Shown piece after piece: positions 18,208-27,900 of a DNA stretch of 47,044 nt. Within the stretch, counting starts at the first letter, position 1. The number at the start of each line of letters is the position of its first letter. The notes under the pieces were generated by a model, which did no database searches, was not told the origin of the DNA, and saw only the letters and a program-made list of their open reading frames with translations. The DNA comes from an uncultured Apibacter sp. (GTDB lineage Bacteria; Bacteroidota; Bacteroidia; Flavobacteriales; Weeksellaceae): NCBI GenBank assembly GCA_945280365.1, contig CALYQD010000018.1, positions 1 through 47,044 of the forward strand, in the 5' to 3' direction. The translations under genes were made by a program, and so were the position numbers.

Positions 18208-19326
18208 TTATAAAAATTTTTTAAAGGTTTTCCAATAGCGTTCTGGAACATTTCCTTCTAAAGCATCTTTATAATCATTCAACGAGCAAGGAACTAAAAA
18301 AACCGCATTTCCATCGCCTTCAATATCTATAGATAACCACCATTTATCAACATACTTATCTTTTAAAAAAACCAGTTCTTTATCTTCATGTATGACTGTA
18401 TATTTAATATATTCATCATTCTCATAATACTCTTGCTGATTTTTACCATCAATGAGATACCATAGCATTTGTGAAACTAACTTTTCATTCATTTTATTGT
18501 ATGAATATCCTAAAAAATTATAAATACCGATTATTTTAATTTGCTTGGACAAGCCTACATACCTTGATATACTGCATATTTCTCTATTTGTAAATCCATT
18601 TACCGTACTTCCGGTTGAAAGGGTTCCATCATAGGATTCTACCGAATCTAAATTAATTCCTACAAAGTCGGAACTTCTAAAGACCGGTTCTGAATCTTTT
18701 ATATTACTAGCAATATTTCCTAAACGTATTCCCTCAAAATCAAGGGTATTGAATTTTTTTAATGTGGATTGAGATACATAGTAACTTTGATAGCCTATAT
18801 TGGTAAAATTGAACAACAAATTTACATCTTCCACTATCATCTTAGATAGATAATTTTTATCGGTTAATTTTCTCTTCGCGTTTTCAATTTCAATTTTATT
18901 ATCAACCGCAGTATAATTTAAGGGTTTATTTAGTATGGAAAGTGCTTTATAAACAGTATAATTCAATCCCATATTTCCTCCTAAAACTATGGGTTGAACT
19001 TTCATTTCCAATAACTCTTCCAAGACCTTTTTTAAAGCAAAATCTGTATCTTCCCATTCATCTCCTGGTATGATATCGCCTAAATCATATAATTTTATAT
19101 TCCAGTCATTCCATATTAATCGATAGAACTCTTCACGTATCAATCGTAAGTTAGAAAATTCTTTACTATGTCCGGTTCCCCGTAAATCAGGGCAACCGAT
19201 AATTACTATACTGTTCTCTTCTAATTTATCATCCCAGTAGAATTGTATCTTACTTCCTACAGAATCAGGCAGCCCATATAACAGAGATTCATCTACCGGA
19301 TGCAAAAAATGCCGTAATGCCTCCAA
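18208..19326 (-). CDS. Arginase/formimidoylglutamase-fold protein, degenerate metal site
   Basis: About 372 residues from the TTG at 19326, two bases after the topA stop. An ATG at 19401 would give 25 more lysine-rich residues read from inside the topA tail; I reject it because homologues begin near the FLHPVDESLLYG stretch. Arginase-superfamily layout is recognisable, but the metal motifs are changed: GGNMGL stands where GGDH is expected (about 18968-18985), VDNKIE where DAHxD is expected (about 18897-18914), and NLDSVESYD for DxDxxDP (about 18634-18660). Likely catalytically dead; homologues near gldK are often annotated as formimidoylglutamase. Role unknown. Confidence 0.7.
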   Translation of the reverse strand: MEALRHFLHPVDESLLYGLPDSVGSKIQFYWDDKLEENSIVIIGCPDLRGTGHSKEFSNLRLIREEFYRLIWNDWNIKLYDLGDIIPGDEWEDTDFALKKVLEELLEMKVQPIVLGGNMGLNYTVYKALSILNKPLNYTAVDNKIEIENAKRKLTDKNYLSKMIVEDVNLLFNFTNIGYQSYYVSQSTLKKFNTLDFEGIRLGNIASNIKDSEPVFRSSDFVGINLDSVESYDGTLSTGSTVNGFTNREICSISRYVGLSKQIKIIGIYNFLGYSYNKMNEKLVSQMLWYLIDGKNQQEYYENDEYIKYTVIHEDKELVFLKDKYVDKWWLSIDIEGDGNAVFLVPCSLNDYKDALEGNVPERYWKTFKKFL

Positions 19327-19327
19327 C

Positions 19328-21643
19328 TTATTTCTTTTTTGTTTTGCTTTTTGACTTAGCTTTACTTCCTGTTTCTGAGATAATTTTTTTAACATCTTCA
19401 AGGGTTAATTTATCTACTTCAACCTCTTTAGGTATTTTAAAGTTTTCTTTCCCTTGTTTTATATAAGGTCCCCATCTTCCATTTAAAATCTCTATGATAG
19501 GATCTTCGGTTTCAAAAGCTTTAATAAATTTATTCTTATCAGCCTCTCTTTTAGCTTCTATTAATTCTATCGCCCTATCTAATGTTATGGTAGCAATTTC
19601 GTCTCCTTCTTTAGGTTTGAGAGAAAAAAATTTGTTATTATGTTTTACATAGGGACCAAATCTGCCTGTATTTACTTCCACTTTTTTATCTTCGTAATCC
19701 CCTAAATACCTTGGAAGCTCAAATAATTTAAGTGCTTCTTCTAAAGTAATTGAATTTATATGTTGCCCTTTCATTAAACCGGCAAACTTCGGTTTTTCTT
19801 CCTCTTCTGTTTCTCCCATCTGAATCATTGGTCCAAATCTCCCAATTCGTGCATAGATATTTTTTCCGCTTATCGGATCTTGTCCTAGCAATCTTTCTCC
19901 AGTAGCTCTTTCGGCTGTTTCTTTAACCTCTTCTACATGCGGGTGAAAGTCACTATAAAATCCGGATAGCATCTCTTTCCAATTCTCATTTCCGCCTGCA
20001 ATATTATCAAAGTCTTCTTCTACTTTTGCGGTAAAACCATAATCTAGAATAGTGGGAAAATGTTCAGTTAAAAACTCATTCACTACCAATCCAATATCGG
20101 TAGGCATAAGTTTTCTTCGATCTCCTCCGTAATTTTCCACTTCTATTGTTTCTTTAATATTATCATTTTTTAATAATATTTTCTTTACTTCTCTTTGCTT
20201 AGGATCTAAATCTCTTATTTCAACATATTGTCTTTTCTGAATGGTGGAAATTGTAGGTGCATAGGTAGAAGGACGACCAATACCCAGTTCTTCTAATTTT
20301 CTTACTAAAGATGCTTCGTTATATCTTGGTGCAGGTCTGCTGAATTTTTCTTCTCCTATGATTTGTAATAATTGTACTATCTCACCTTTTTCCACTTTCG
20401 GCAATAGACCTTCATTATCCTCTTCTGGAGAGTCTTCATCTTTTTGGATCTGATAAACTTTTAAAAATCCGTCAAAAATAATTACTTCGCCTTTTGTAAT
20501 AAATTTTTCTTTTAAATCCGAAGCGGATATATCTACAATGGTTCTTTCTAATCTTGCATCAGACATTTGTGAAGCTAAAGTTCTTCTCCATATTAAATGA
20601 TATAATTTTTTTTGAGAATCATCTGCCCCTGCCTCCTGCATAGATAAATTTGTTGGTCGTATGGCTTCGTGAGCTTCTTGTGCTGATTTATTTTTAGTGG
20701 TATATTGACGTGTGTGTAAATATTCGTTACCAAAATTTTTTACAATAACACTTTTAGCTGAATTAATTGCTTCTTCGGATAAATTTACACTATCGGTTCT
20801 CATATATGTAATGTATCCCGATTCGTATAGTTGTTGAGCAATCATCATAGTCCTACTTACTGAGAATCCTAACTTTGAGGCTTCCTGTTGTAAGGTAGAT
20901 GTTGTAAAAGGAGCTGATGGGCTTCTTTTACTTGGACGAGTTTCAACATTGGAAATGGAAAATATTTTTCCTTTTGCTCTTTGTATAAAATCTAATGCTT
21001 GCGAATAATCAGCAAAATCTGTGTTTAATTTACTTTTTAATAAATTTTTTGATTTGTTATAAAAATCTGCCTCTACTTTATAAATGGGAACCGGAATAAA
21101 TTTCTCAATTTCCTTTTCTCTTTCACAAATTAAACGAACTGCTACGGATTGGACCCTGCCTGCAGATAAACCTGCTTTTACTTTAGACCATAGAATAGGC
21201 GACATTTCAAACCCTACTAATCTGTCTAATACTCTTCTAGCTTGTTGCGCATTTACTAAATTAATATCAATGGTTCTGGGATTTTGAATGGCTTTTTGAA
21301 TGGCATTTTTGGTTATTTCATGAAAAACTATTCTTTTAGTATTTTCAGATTTTAAATTTAATTCATTAAATAAATGCCAGGCAATGGCTTCTCCTTCACG
21401 GTCTTCATCGGAAGCCAACCAAACTGTATCCGCTTTTTTTGCTAAAGATTTAAGTTTCTTCACGACTTCTTTTTTATCCGTGGAAACCTGGTATATAGGT
21501 TCTAAGGTTTTCATATCTATCCCCATATCCTTTTTAGCCAGATCTGTTATATGACCATAACTTGATTCAACTTCAAAATCTTTTCCTAAAAATTTTTTTA
21601 TTGTTTTGGCCTTTGCAGGCGATTCAACAATTACCAGATTCAT
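19328..21643 (-). CDS. topA: DNA topoisomerase I
   Basis: 771 residues. Type IA topoisomerase that relaxes negative supercoils. TOPRIM domain with E7 and D79, D81 and E83 (SDEDREGE); catalytic Y280 and R282 in ITYMRTDSVN. The C-terminal part carries three Topo_C repeats of the GRFGPMIQ, GRFGPYVKH and GRWGPYIKQ type instead of zinc fingers, then a lysine-rich tail. The downstream arginase-fold gene starts immediately after its stop, so the two are probably translationally coupled and perhaps co-transcribed with gldK-N. Confidence 0.96.
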   Translation of the reverse strand: MNLVIVESPAKAKTIKKFLGKDFEVESSYGHITDLAKKDMGIDMKTLEPIYQVSTDKKEVVKKLKSLAKKADTVWLASDEDREGEAIAWHLFNELNLKSENTKRIVFHEITKNAIQKAIQNPRTIDINLVNAQQARRVLDRLVGFEMSPILWSKVKAGLSAGRVQSVAVRLICEREKEIEKFIPVPIYKVEADFYNKSKNLLKSKLNTDFADYSQALDFIQRAKGKIFSISNVETRPSKRSPSAPFTTSTLQQEASKLGFSVSRTMMIAQQLYESGYITYMRTDSVNLSEEAINSAKSVIVKNFGNEYLHTRQYTTKNKSAQEAHEAIRPTNLSMQEAGADDSQKKLYHLIWRRTLASQMSDARLERTIVDISASDLKEKFITKGEVIIFDGFLKVYQIQKDEDSPEEDNEGLLPKVEKGEIVQLLQIIGEEKFSRPAPRYNEASLVRKLEELGIGRPSTYAPTISTIQKRQYVEIRDLDPKQREVKKILLKNDNIKETIEVENYGGDRRKLMPTDIGLVVNEFLTEHFPTILDYGFTAKVEEDFDNIAGGNENWKEMLSGFYSDFHPHVEEVKETAERATGERLLGQDPISGKNIYARIGRFGPMIQMGETEEEEKPKFAGLMKGQHINSITLEEALKLFELPRYLGDYEDKKVEVNTGRFGPYVKHNNKFFSLKPKEGDEIATITLDRAIELIEAKREADKNKFIKAFETEDPIIEILNGRWGPYIKQGKENFKIPKEVEVDKLTLEDVKKIISETGSKAKSKSKTKKK

Positions 21644-21920
21644 ATGAATAATTTTTCGCGAAATTAGAAATTTTTTACCAATATTATAATTAATGTTTCC
21701 TTTTTTATTTTCTAATATGCAATTTTTTCCATCTATAAATGTTTAATTTTCATAGTATTGCAGTTTATTAGATTGAATTTGCACATTCATATTTACCATT
21801 TTAGCTAATTTTATGAAATCATTTAGTTTTCTCCTAATTTATGTACACTTTTACTATTTTTTGCTATATTTTTTCGTTAGTTTTTTATTATAGAATAGTG
21901 GAATATTTTTAGATAAAATT

Positions 21921-22577
21921 CTATTCTATATTTTGCATGACATCCGACTCAAAAATATATATTCCTTTTAAGCCCTTTTGAGCTTCTATATACATAGCTT
22001 TTGCTACTTGTGTTGCCAAGATAGGTCTGTATTTTTTTAATTTCCCTAATAATAAAAATGAAAATATAGATAAAAATATTTCGCTTATTTTTTCTTTAAG
22101 TCGAAGTTCATTTCGATGACCTTTTAAAATCGATGGCCTAAAAATGAAAGTTCCATGAAAAAACAACTCTTTGATTTTATCCTCTAATTGCCCTTTAGTT
22201 TTAATGTAATAATTACCTGATTCTGAATTAGCACCAATAGAAGATATTAATAAAAAATTTTTCACCTTATTGGTTTTAGCTATTTGGGCAAATTGCAATG
22301 GATAAATAAAGTCAACCTTTTTAAAGTTTCCAATAGTATGAGCTTTTTTTAATGTTGTTCCTAAACAACAAAAGAAATCATCTCCTGTAATTAAATCTTT
22401 GTAGGATTCAATTGAATCAAAATCAATTTGGTAGCAAATTAGTTTTTGATGTTTAATTTCAATATTTTTTCTAGCTAGAATAATTACTTTCGTATAATTT
22501 GAACTTTTTAACAGATAATTTAATAAACTACTACCTACTAATCCGGTTGCTCCTATTATTATTGCCGTTTTATTCAA
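21921..22577 (-). CDS. NAD(P)-binding Rossmann protein, HTATIP2/TIP30-like
   Basis: 218 residues from a TTG start at 22577; no ATG or GTG is available upstream before an in-frame stop, and MNKTAIIIGATGLVGSSLL is the usual family N-terminus. GATGLVG (9-15) is the dinucleotide-binding loop. CCLGTTLKKA, LLISSIGA and YIKTKGQLE match the TIP30-like atypical SDR group, with the Y and K of the active site. Substrate and pathway are not known. It is separated from upstream lysC by a strong terminator. Confidence 0.75.
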   Translation of the reverse strand: MNKTAIIIGATGLVGSSLLNYLLKSSNYTKVIILARKNIEIKHQKLICYQIDFDSIESYKDLITGDDFFCCLGTTLKKAHTIGNFKKVDFIYPLQFAQIAKTNKVKNFLLISSIGANSESGNYYIKTKGQLEDKIKELFFHGTFIFRPSILKGHRNELRLKEKISEIFLSIFSFLLLGKLKKYRPILATQVAKAMYIEAQKGLKGIYIFESDVMQNIE

Positions 22578-22634
22578 CTTAATAATGTATTTGATTTATA
22601 CTTAAATTAGTATAAAATTTTATTTATAAAGATA

Positions 22635-22670
22635 AAAAAAGCTATTAAGGCGTTTCTTAAAAGCTTTTTT
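22635..22670 (-). terminator. Intrinsic terminator after lysC
   Basis: A 15-bp stem with one mismatch (22635-22649 with 22656-22670), six-base loop, and A/T runs on both sides, so it could work in both directions. It lies 40 bases after the lysC stop. Confidence 0.8.
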
Positions 22671-22709
22671 AAAGACGTAATTCTTTATAGTTAATTTATA
22701 TTGAATATT

Positions 22710-24029
22710 TTAATATCCGAAAAGTTTAGTATTAAGTGCTTGTAAAGCTTCTTTTTTATTTACACTATCTATTACTACAGAAATATTATGTTCACTTCCT
22801 CCATAAGAAATCATATGCAAAGGTATGTCTTTTAGGGCATCGAGAATTTTAACTGCATACCCCGCTTCATTTTTAGCAATATTTCCTACTATTGCGATAA
22901 TTGTTTGATCTTTTTCAACTTCAACATTGGCAATTTCATTTAACTCTTTTAAGATATTATCCAAGTTAGATGAATTGTCTATAGTCAAAGAAACGGCAAC
23001 CTCCGAAGTTGTAATCATATCAATTGAGGTTTTGTACTTATCGAATATTTCAAATATGGTTTTAAGAAATCCATAAGCTAATAGCATTCTAACGCTTTTA
23101 ATGGTAATAGCGTAAATACCATCTTTTGCCGCTACGGCACGAATACCTTCAGGGGTATTTATATTACCTATTAAAGTACCTTTAGCCTCAGGCTGCATTG
23201 TATTTTTTAAGGCTACGGGTATTCCTCTTTTTTGTGCGGGAAGAATGCATGTTGGATGCAAAATTTTTGCTCCAAAATAAGCTAATTCTGCTGCTTCTTC
23301 AAAACTTAATTCGCTTATTGGATGGGTTTTGTCAACAAATCGTGGATCATTATTATGCATTCCATCTATATCTGTCCAGATTTGTATTTCTTCTGCGTCT
23401 ATAACTGCTCCGATTATGCAAGCCGTATAATCACTTCCTCCTCTCTGTAAATTATCAATGTCTCCTTGGGCATTTCTACATATGTATCCTTGAGTAATGA
23501 AATAATTTATATCTGGATATTTTTTAAGTTCTTCTTTAATATGCTCTTCGATATAAGGAAAATCAGGCTCCCCATCTTTGTTTATTCTCATAAAGTCTAA
23601 GGCTGGAAGAAGTAGAGTCTTCTCTCCTATTTCACTCATATAGAAATGAAACATATGTGTACTAAGAAGTTCTCCTTGTGCTAAAATTATTTTTTCTTCC
23701 TTCGAAGTAAATAAAGGAAATTTTAGAAATGAAGATAAATAACCAAAATATTCATCTAGTAGTTCATTACCTTTTTTTAAGATAGTTTCATTCTTATATA
23801 AGTCTTTTACTTCGTTTCTATATTTATTTTCCAGAGTGTCTATAAGTTCTTTTGCCTTTTGTATATTTTTCTCATATAATGCTTGAGAAATTTCCACTAA
23901 GGAATTTGTAGTACCACTCATTGCTGATAAAACAACTATTTTAGGTTTTTTCCCTTTAGTTAATTCAGCCAAATTCTTAATACGTTCGGCACTTCCTACA
24001 CTTGTGCCTCCAAATTTTAATAGTAACAT
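22710..24029 (-). CDS. lysC: Aspartate kinase (monofunctional)
   Basis: 439 residues from the ATG at 24029; an upstream TTG at 24056 lies inside the -7 element and adds nine residues before the family start MLLLKFGGTSVGS. Phosphorylates aspartate, the first step to lysine, threonine and methionine. KFGGTSVG (nucleotide loop) and QGYICRNAQGDIDNLQRGGSDYTA are kinase hallmarks; two ACT domains follow (ending MISYGGSEHNISVVID), which usually bind the feedback inhibitor. No fused homoserine dehydrogenase. Confidence 0.93.
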   Translation of the reverse strand: MLLLKFGGTSVGSAERIKNLAELTKGKKPKIVVLSAMSGTTNSLVEISQALYEKNIQKAKELIDTLENKYRNEVKDLYKNETILKKGNELLDEYFGYLSSFLKFPLFTSKEEKIILAQGELLSTHMFHFYMSEIGEKTLLLPALDFMRINKDGEPDFPYIEEHIKEELKKYPDINYFITQGYICRNAQGDIDNLQRGGSDYTACIIGAVIDAEEIQIWTDIDGMHNNDPRFVDKTHPISELSFEEAAELAYFGAKILHPTCILPAQKRGIPVALKNTMQPEAKGTLIGNINTPEGIRAVAAKDGIYAITIKSVRMLLAYGFLKTIFEIFDKYKTSIDMITTSEVAVSLTIDNSSNLDNILKELNEIANVEVEKDQTIIAIVGNIAKNEAGYAVKILDALKDIPLHMISYGGSEHNISVVIDSVNKKEALQALNTKLFGY

Positions 24030-24053
24030 TTTTATCTTATTAAAGGAGAGATA

Positions 24054-24061
24054 CAAAAATA
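24054..24061 (-). promoter_or_regulatory. -7 element for lysC
   Basis: TATTTTTG on the minus strand, 24 bases before the ATG at 24029. It supports the later start codon. Confidence 0.45.
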
Positions 24062-24212
24062 CATATTTTATGAGTTATTTGATATTTTTATATAAAAAAG
24101 ATTCCATTTATTACTATTATCACTTCATAGCTTCTACTATTTTAAAATTATGTTCCTAAAATTGAGGTAAGTGTTAAATTCAAAATATTATTCTAGCCTT
24201 ACTAATATTAAT

Positions 24213-24240
24213 AAAAAAGGAAGCTTAATAATAAGCTTCC
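24213..24240 (-). terminator. Intrinsic terminator after the 96-residue protein
   Basis: GGAAGCTTA (24219-24227) pairs with TAAGCTTCC (24232-24240), followed on the minus strand by six T. Confidence 0.75.
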
Positions 24241-24263
24241 ATGGCATTTGTTGATATACTCCA

Positions 24264-24554
24264 TTAGTCTTTATCTTTAGATACGTCTCTTATTTTCCGT
24301 TTGGTTTCTGTAGTCAAATCATCAACCTTATCTCCTATTTTATCGCTCCAGTCTTCAACCTTATCTCCTACTTTACTAAAAAAAGAAGTAACTGTATCTT
24401 TAAAATGTTCATATTTTCCTTTAAAAAACTTTTCCCAATCTACATGAATATTTTCATTATCCATATAGTCTTTTATAATATGTAAGGATTTTATAGCTTG
24501 TTCTTCACTTAATCCTACTTCTTTTTGAAGTTTTTCAATAATATTATTTTCCAT
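24264..24554 (-). CDS. Small charged helical protein
   Basis: 96 residues, no signal peptide. The N-terminal part (LQKEVGLSEEQAIKSLHIIKDYM) looks like a compact helical domain. The C-terminal part carries a repeated pattern, KVGDKVEDWSD then KIGDKVDDLT, that would form an amphipathic, strongly charged helix, as in small stress or YtxH/CsbD-like proteins. It is a single gene with its own terminator and a possible -7 element (TATGTTTG at 24603-24610). Function not recognised. Confidence 0.7.
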   Translation of the reverse strand: MENNIIEKLQKEVGLSEEQAIKSLHIIKDYMDNENIHVDWEKFFKGKYEHFKDTVTSFFSKVGDKVEDWSDKIGDKVDDLTTETKRKIRDVSKDKD

Positions 24555-24918
24555 GCCATAGGTTTTAATTACTTTTTAGAATAAAATAAACAAAAATGAT
24601 TCCAAACATATTGTCATAATAAAAACTTTAATTGAAATTAGATTTATATTTTAATTACTTTTTGAATAGAACAATTTTATTTTTTAAGAACTTTTCAATT
24701 ATAAAACAAGAAACTAATAATTCTTTCCATATCTCTTATACATTTTATAAAATATAAAATTTACATTTATTGCCTTATATTTACATAAAATAGTTATTAG
24801 TTAGCATTAAAATTTAACTTAACTAATTTCTTTATTATTAAAATTTATATCATTTTAAAGTACTGTATTTGCCGTATTTATAATCAATAATTCATTAGGA
24901 AATCACTAACTTTGTATC
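24555..24918. other. Divergent intergenic region before dnaE
   Basis: No gene seen. It contains candidate -7 elements for both sides: TATGTTTG at 24603-24610 on the minus strand and TAACTTTG at 24907-24914 on the plus strand. The middle is featureless AT-rich DNA. Confidence 0.5.
24907..24914 (+). promoter_or_regulatory. -7 element for dnaE, nearly leaderless
   Basis: TAACTTTG is a perfect TAnnTTTG match with only four bases between it and the dnaE ATG. The transcript should start at or next to the start codon. No clear -33 TTG. Confidence 0.5.
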
Positions 24919-27900
24919 ATGAAATTCTTAGTTTTTGATACTGAAACCACTGGTCTACCGGCTAATGCAAATGCTCCTGTTTCTGATACTGAAAATTGGC
25001 CAAGAATGGTTCAAATTGCCTGGCAATTGCATGATGAAAATGGTAATTTAATTGAAAACTATGATTATATTATTAAACCTGAAGGATATGACATTCCGTT
25101 TAATGCCCAGAAAATTCATGGAATCAGTACTGAAAAAGCATTAGCTGAAGGGCATGACCTTACTTCCGTACTTGAGCAATTTAATGCTGTATTAGACAAA
25201 AATCCAATTTTGGTAGGACAGAATATTGCTTTTGATATTCCTATTGTCGGAGCCGAATTTTATAGAAAATCTATACAGAATAAGATTGCTGATCTTTCTT
25301 TAATTGATACTGCTCGTGAAGGCGTAGACTTTTGTGCGCTTCCCGGTGGGATGGGAGGTGGTTTCAAATTTCCAAAACTTTCCGAATTATATGAAAAATT
25401 ATTCGGGCACAGTTTTGACGAAGCTCACAATGCTGCTGCAGATGTGAATGCTACTGCTCAGGCTTTTTGGGAATTAGTTAGGCTAAATCAAGTGAGTGCA
25501 AATAAATTGAATTGTACCGAAGAAGAGCTTAGTTCTTTTATTAAAAACCATCCTGAACCTTTCCAACCTTTTGATATAGTAATACGTACTCAGGTTAAAG
25601 ATTTTAACAAACAACGTAAAGAATTTTCTGGAGGTACTAAAAAGTCATTGGATGAAATAAATTATACTTCTTATTTTCATTTTCATAATCATTCCGTTTA
25701 TTCAATTCTTACTTCCACCAGTAAACATGCTGATCTGATAAAAAAGACTATTGAATATAATATGCCTGCTTTAGGCATAACGGATACAGGTAACTTAATG
25801 GGAGCTTTTGCTTTTCTTAATGAGATTAAAAAAGCCAACGGAACTATTAATGAACACAATGCCAAAATTTTAGAAGATGGTAGTACGGAACCTTTAAAGA
25901 GAGAAATATTACCCATTATTGGGTGTGAATTGTATATATCTGAATATTATAAACAAAATAAATTTACAAAGGATAATCCAGATCGTAGATATACTCAAAT
26001 TTTAATTGCTAAAAATCATGAGGGATTTAAGAATCTTTCAAAATTATCTACTTTAGGATACAAAATAGGATTGTATGCTGGATATCCTAGAGTTGGAAAA
26101 GAGCTTATAGAACTATATAAAGAAAATTTAATAGCTACTACCGGAAGTTTAACTTCAGAAATTCCCAGCTTAATATTAAATGTTGGAGAAAAACAGGCTG
26201 AAGAAGCGTTTATTTATTGGTATGGTTTATTTGGGGATGATTTTTATGTAGAATTACTTAGGCATCATTTAGACGAGGAAGAACATCTAAACAAAGTTTT
26301 ATTAAAATTTGCAAAAAAATACGGGGTTAAAGTTTTAGCTCAAAACGATATTTATTATATAAATAAAAAAGAAGCTGAAACTCAAGATATTCTTTTGTGT
26401 ATCAAAGACGGCGAAAAACAATCAACTCCTAAAGGAAGAGGTTTCGGAAAAAGATTCGGTCTCCCTAACGATGAATACAATTTCAAATCGCAAACCGAAA
26501 TGGCTGAATTGTTTGCGGACATTCCTGAGGCTATTGAAAATTTCGAAGACTTTATAAAGAAATTTGAACCTTACCAATTAACAAGAGATGTTTTACTTCC
26601 GAAGTTTGAAATTCCAGAAGAATTTAAAAACCCAGAGGATGAGATAGATGGAGGTAAAAGAGGAGAAAATGCTTATTTAGCTTACCTTACTTGGGAAGGA
26701 GCTAAGAAAAGATATGGTAATGATTTATCTGCGGAAACCAAAGAACGATTGGAATTTGAATTGGAAACTATTGCTAAAACGGGATATCCGGGATATTTCC
26801 TCATCGTTCAGGATTTTACTTCTCAGGCTCGAAAAATGGGAGTTTCTGTCGGCCCCGGACGTGGTTCGGCTGCTGGATCTGCCGTTGCTTATTGCATCGG
26901 TATTACAAACATAGACCCAATTAAATATGATTTACTTTTTGAGCGTTTTTTAAATCCGGATCGTGTATCTTTACCCGATATTGATATTGATTTTGACGAT
27001 AGAGGACGTGAAAAAATTATACAATGGGTGGTCGATAAATATGGAGAAAATCAGGTTGCTCAAATTATTACTTACGGTACTTTGGCAGGTAGATCTGCTA
27101 TCAGAGATGCGGGGAGGGTGTTGGAATTGCCTTTGAGTGATACGGATCGTTTATCCAAAAATTTACCTTCTAATTTAAATCTTACCAAGTTGAAAAATAA
27201 GTCTGAAGATGAACTTATTAAGGATTTTGGTAAAGAAGAATCTATACCGGTTCTTCAACTTAAGCAAAAATTTGATGACAACGATCTGGAAGGAAAAGTT
27301 ATTCAAAATGCTTTTCAATTGGAAGGTAGTCTTCGAAATACTGGGGTTCATGCCTGCGGTGTTATAATTACTCCTGAAGATATAACCAATTTAATACCGG
27401 TTGCTGTTGCCAAAGATTCTTCTTTATTGGTTTCACAATTTGACAACTCTGTAGTGGAAAGCGCCGGTCTGTTGAAAATGGATTTCTTAGGGCTGCGTAC
27501 ACTAACAATAATAAGTGATACAATTGAAATCATCAGAAAGAGAACTGGAACAGTTTTAAATCCAGATGAGTTTCCATTGGATGATGAAAAAACTTATGAA
27601 ATATTTAAAAATGGAAATACCGTGGGGATATTCCAATATGAGTCGCCGGGAATGCAAAAGCACCTGAAAGCTTTACAACCCGATAAGTTTGAAGACCTGA
27701 TAGCGATGAACGCTTTATATCGTCCCGGTCCCTTACAGTATATTCCAAACTTTATTAACCGTAAAAATGGTAAAGAAGAAATTACCTATGATCTGAAAGA
27801 TATGGAAGAATATCTTGCCGATACTTATGGTATTACCGTATATCAAGAACAAGTAATGCTTCTCTCTCAAAAATTGGCTGGTTTTAGTAGAGGTGATGCG

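Noticed and set aside
19327-19401. N-terminal extension of the arginase-fold protein from an ATG at 19401
   Set aside because: It would overlap topA by 74 bases, and the extra residues simply mirror the lysine-rich topA tail in another frame.
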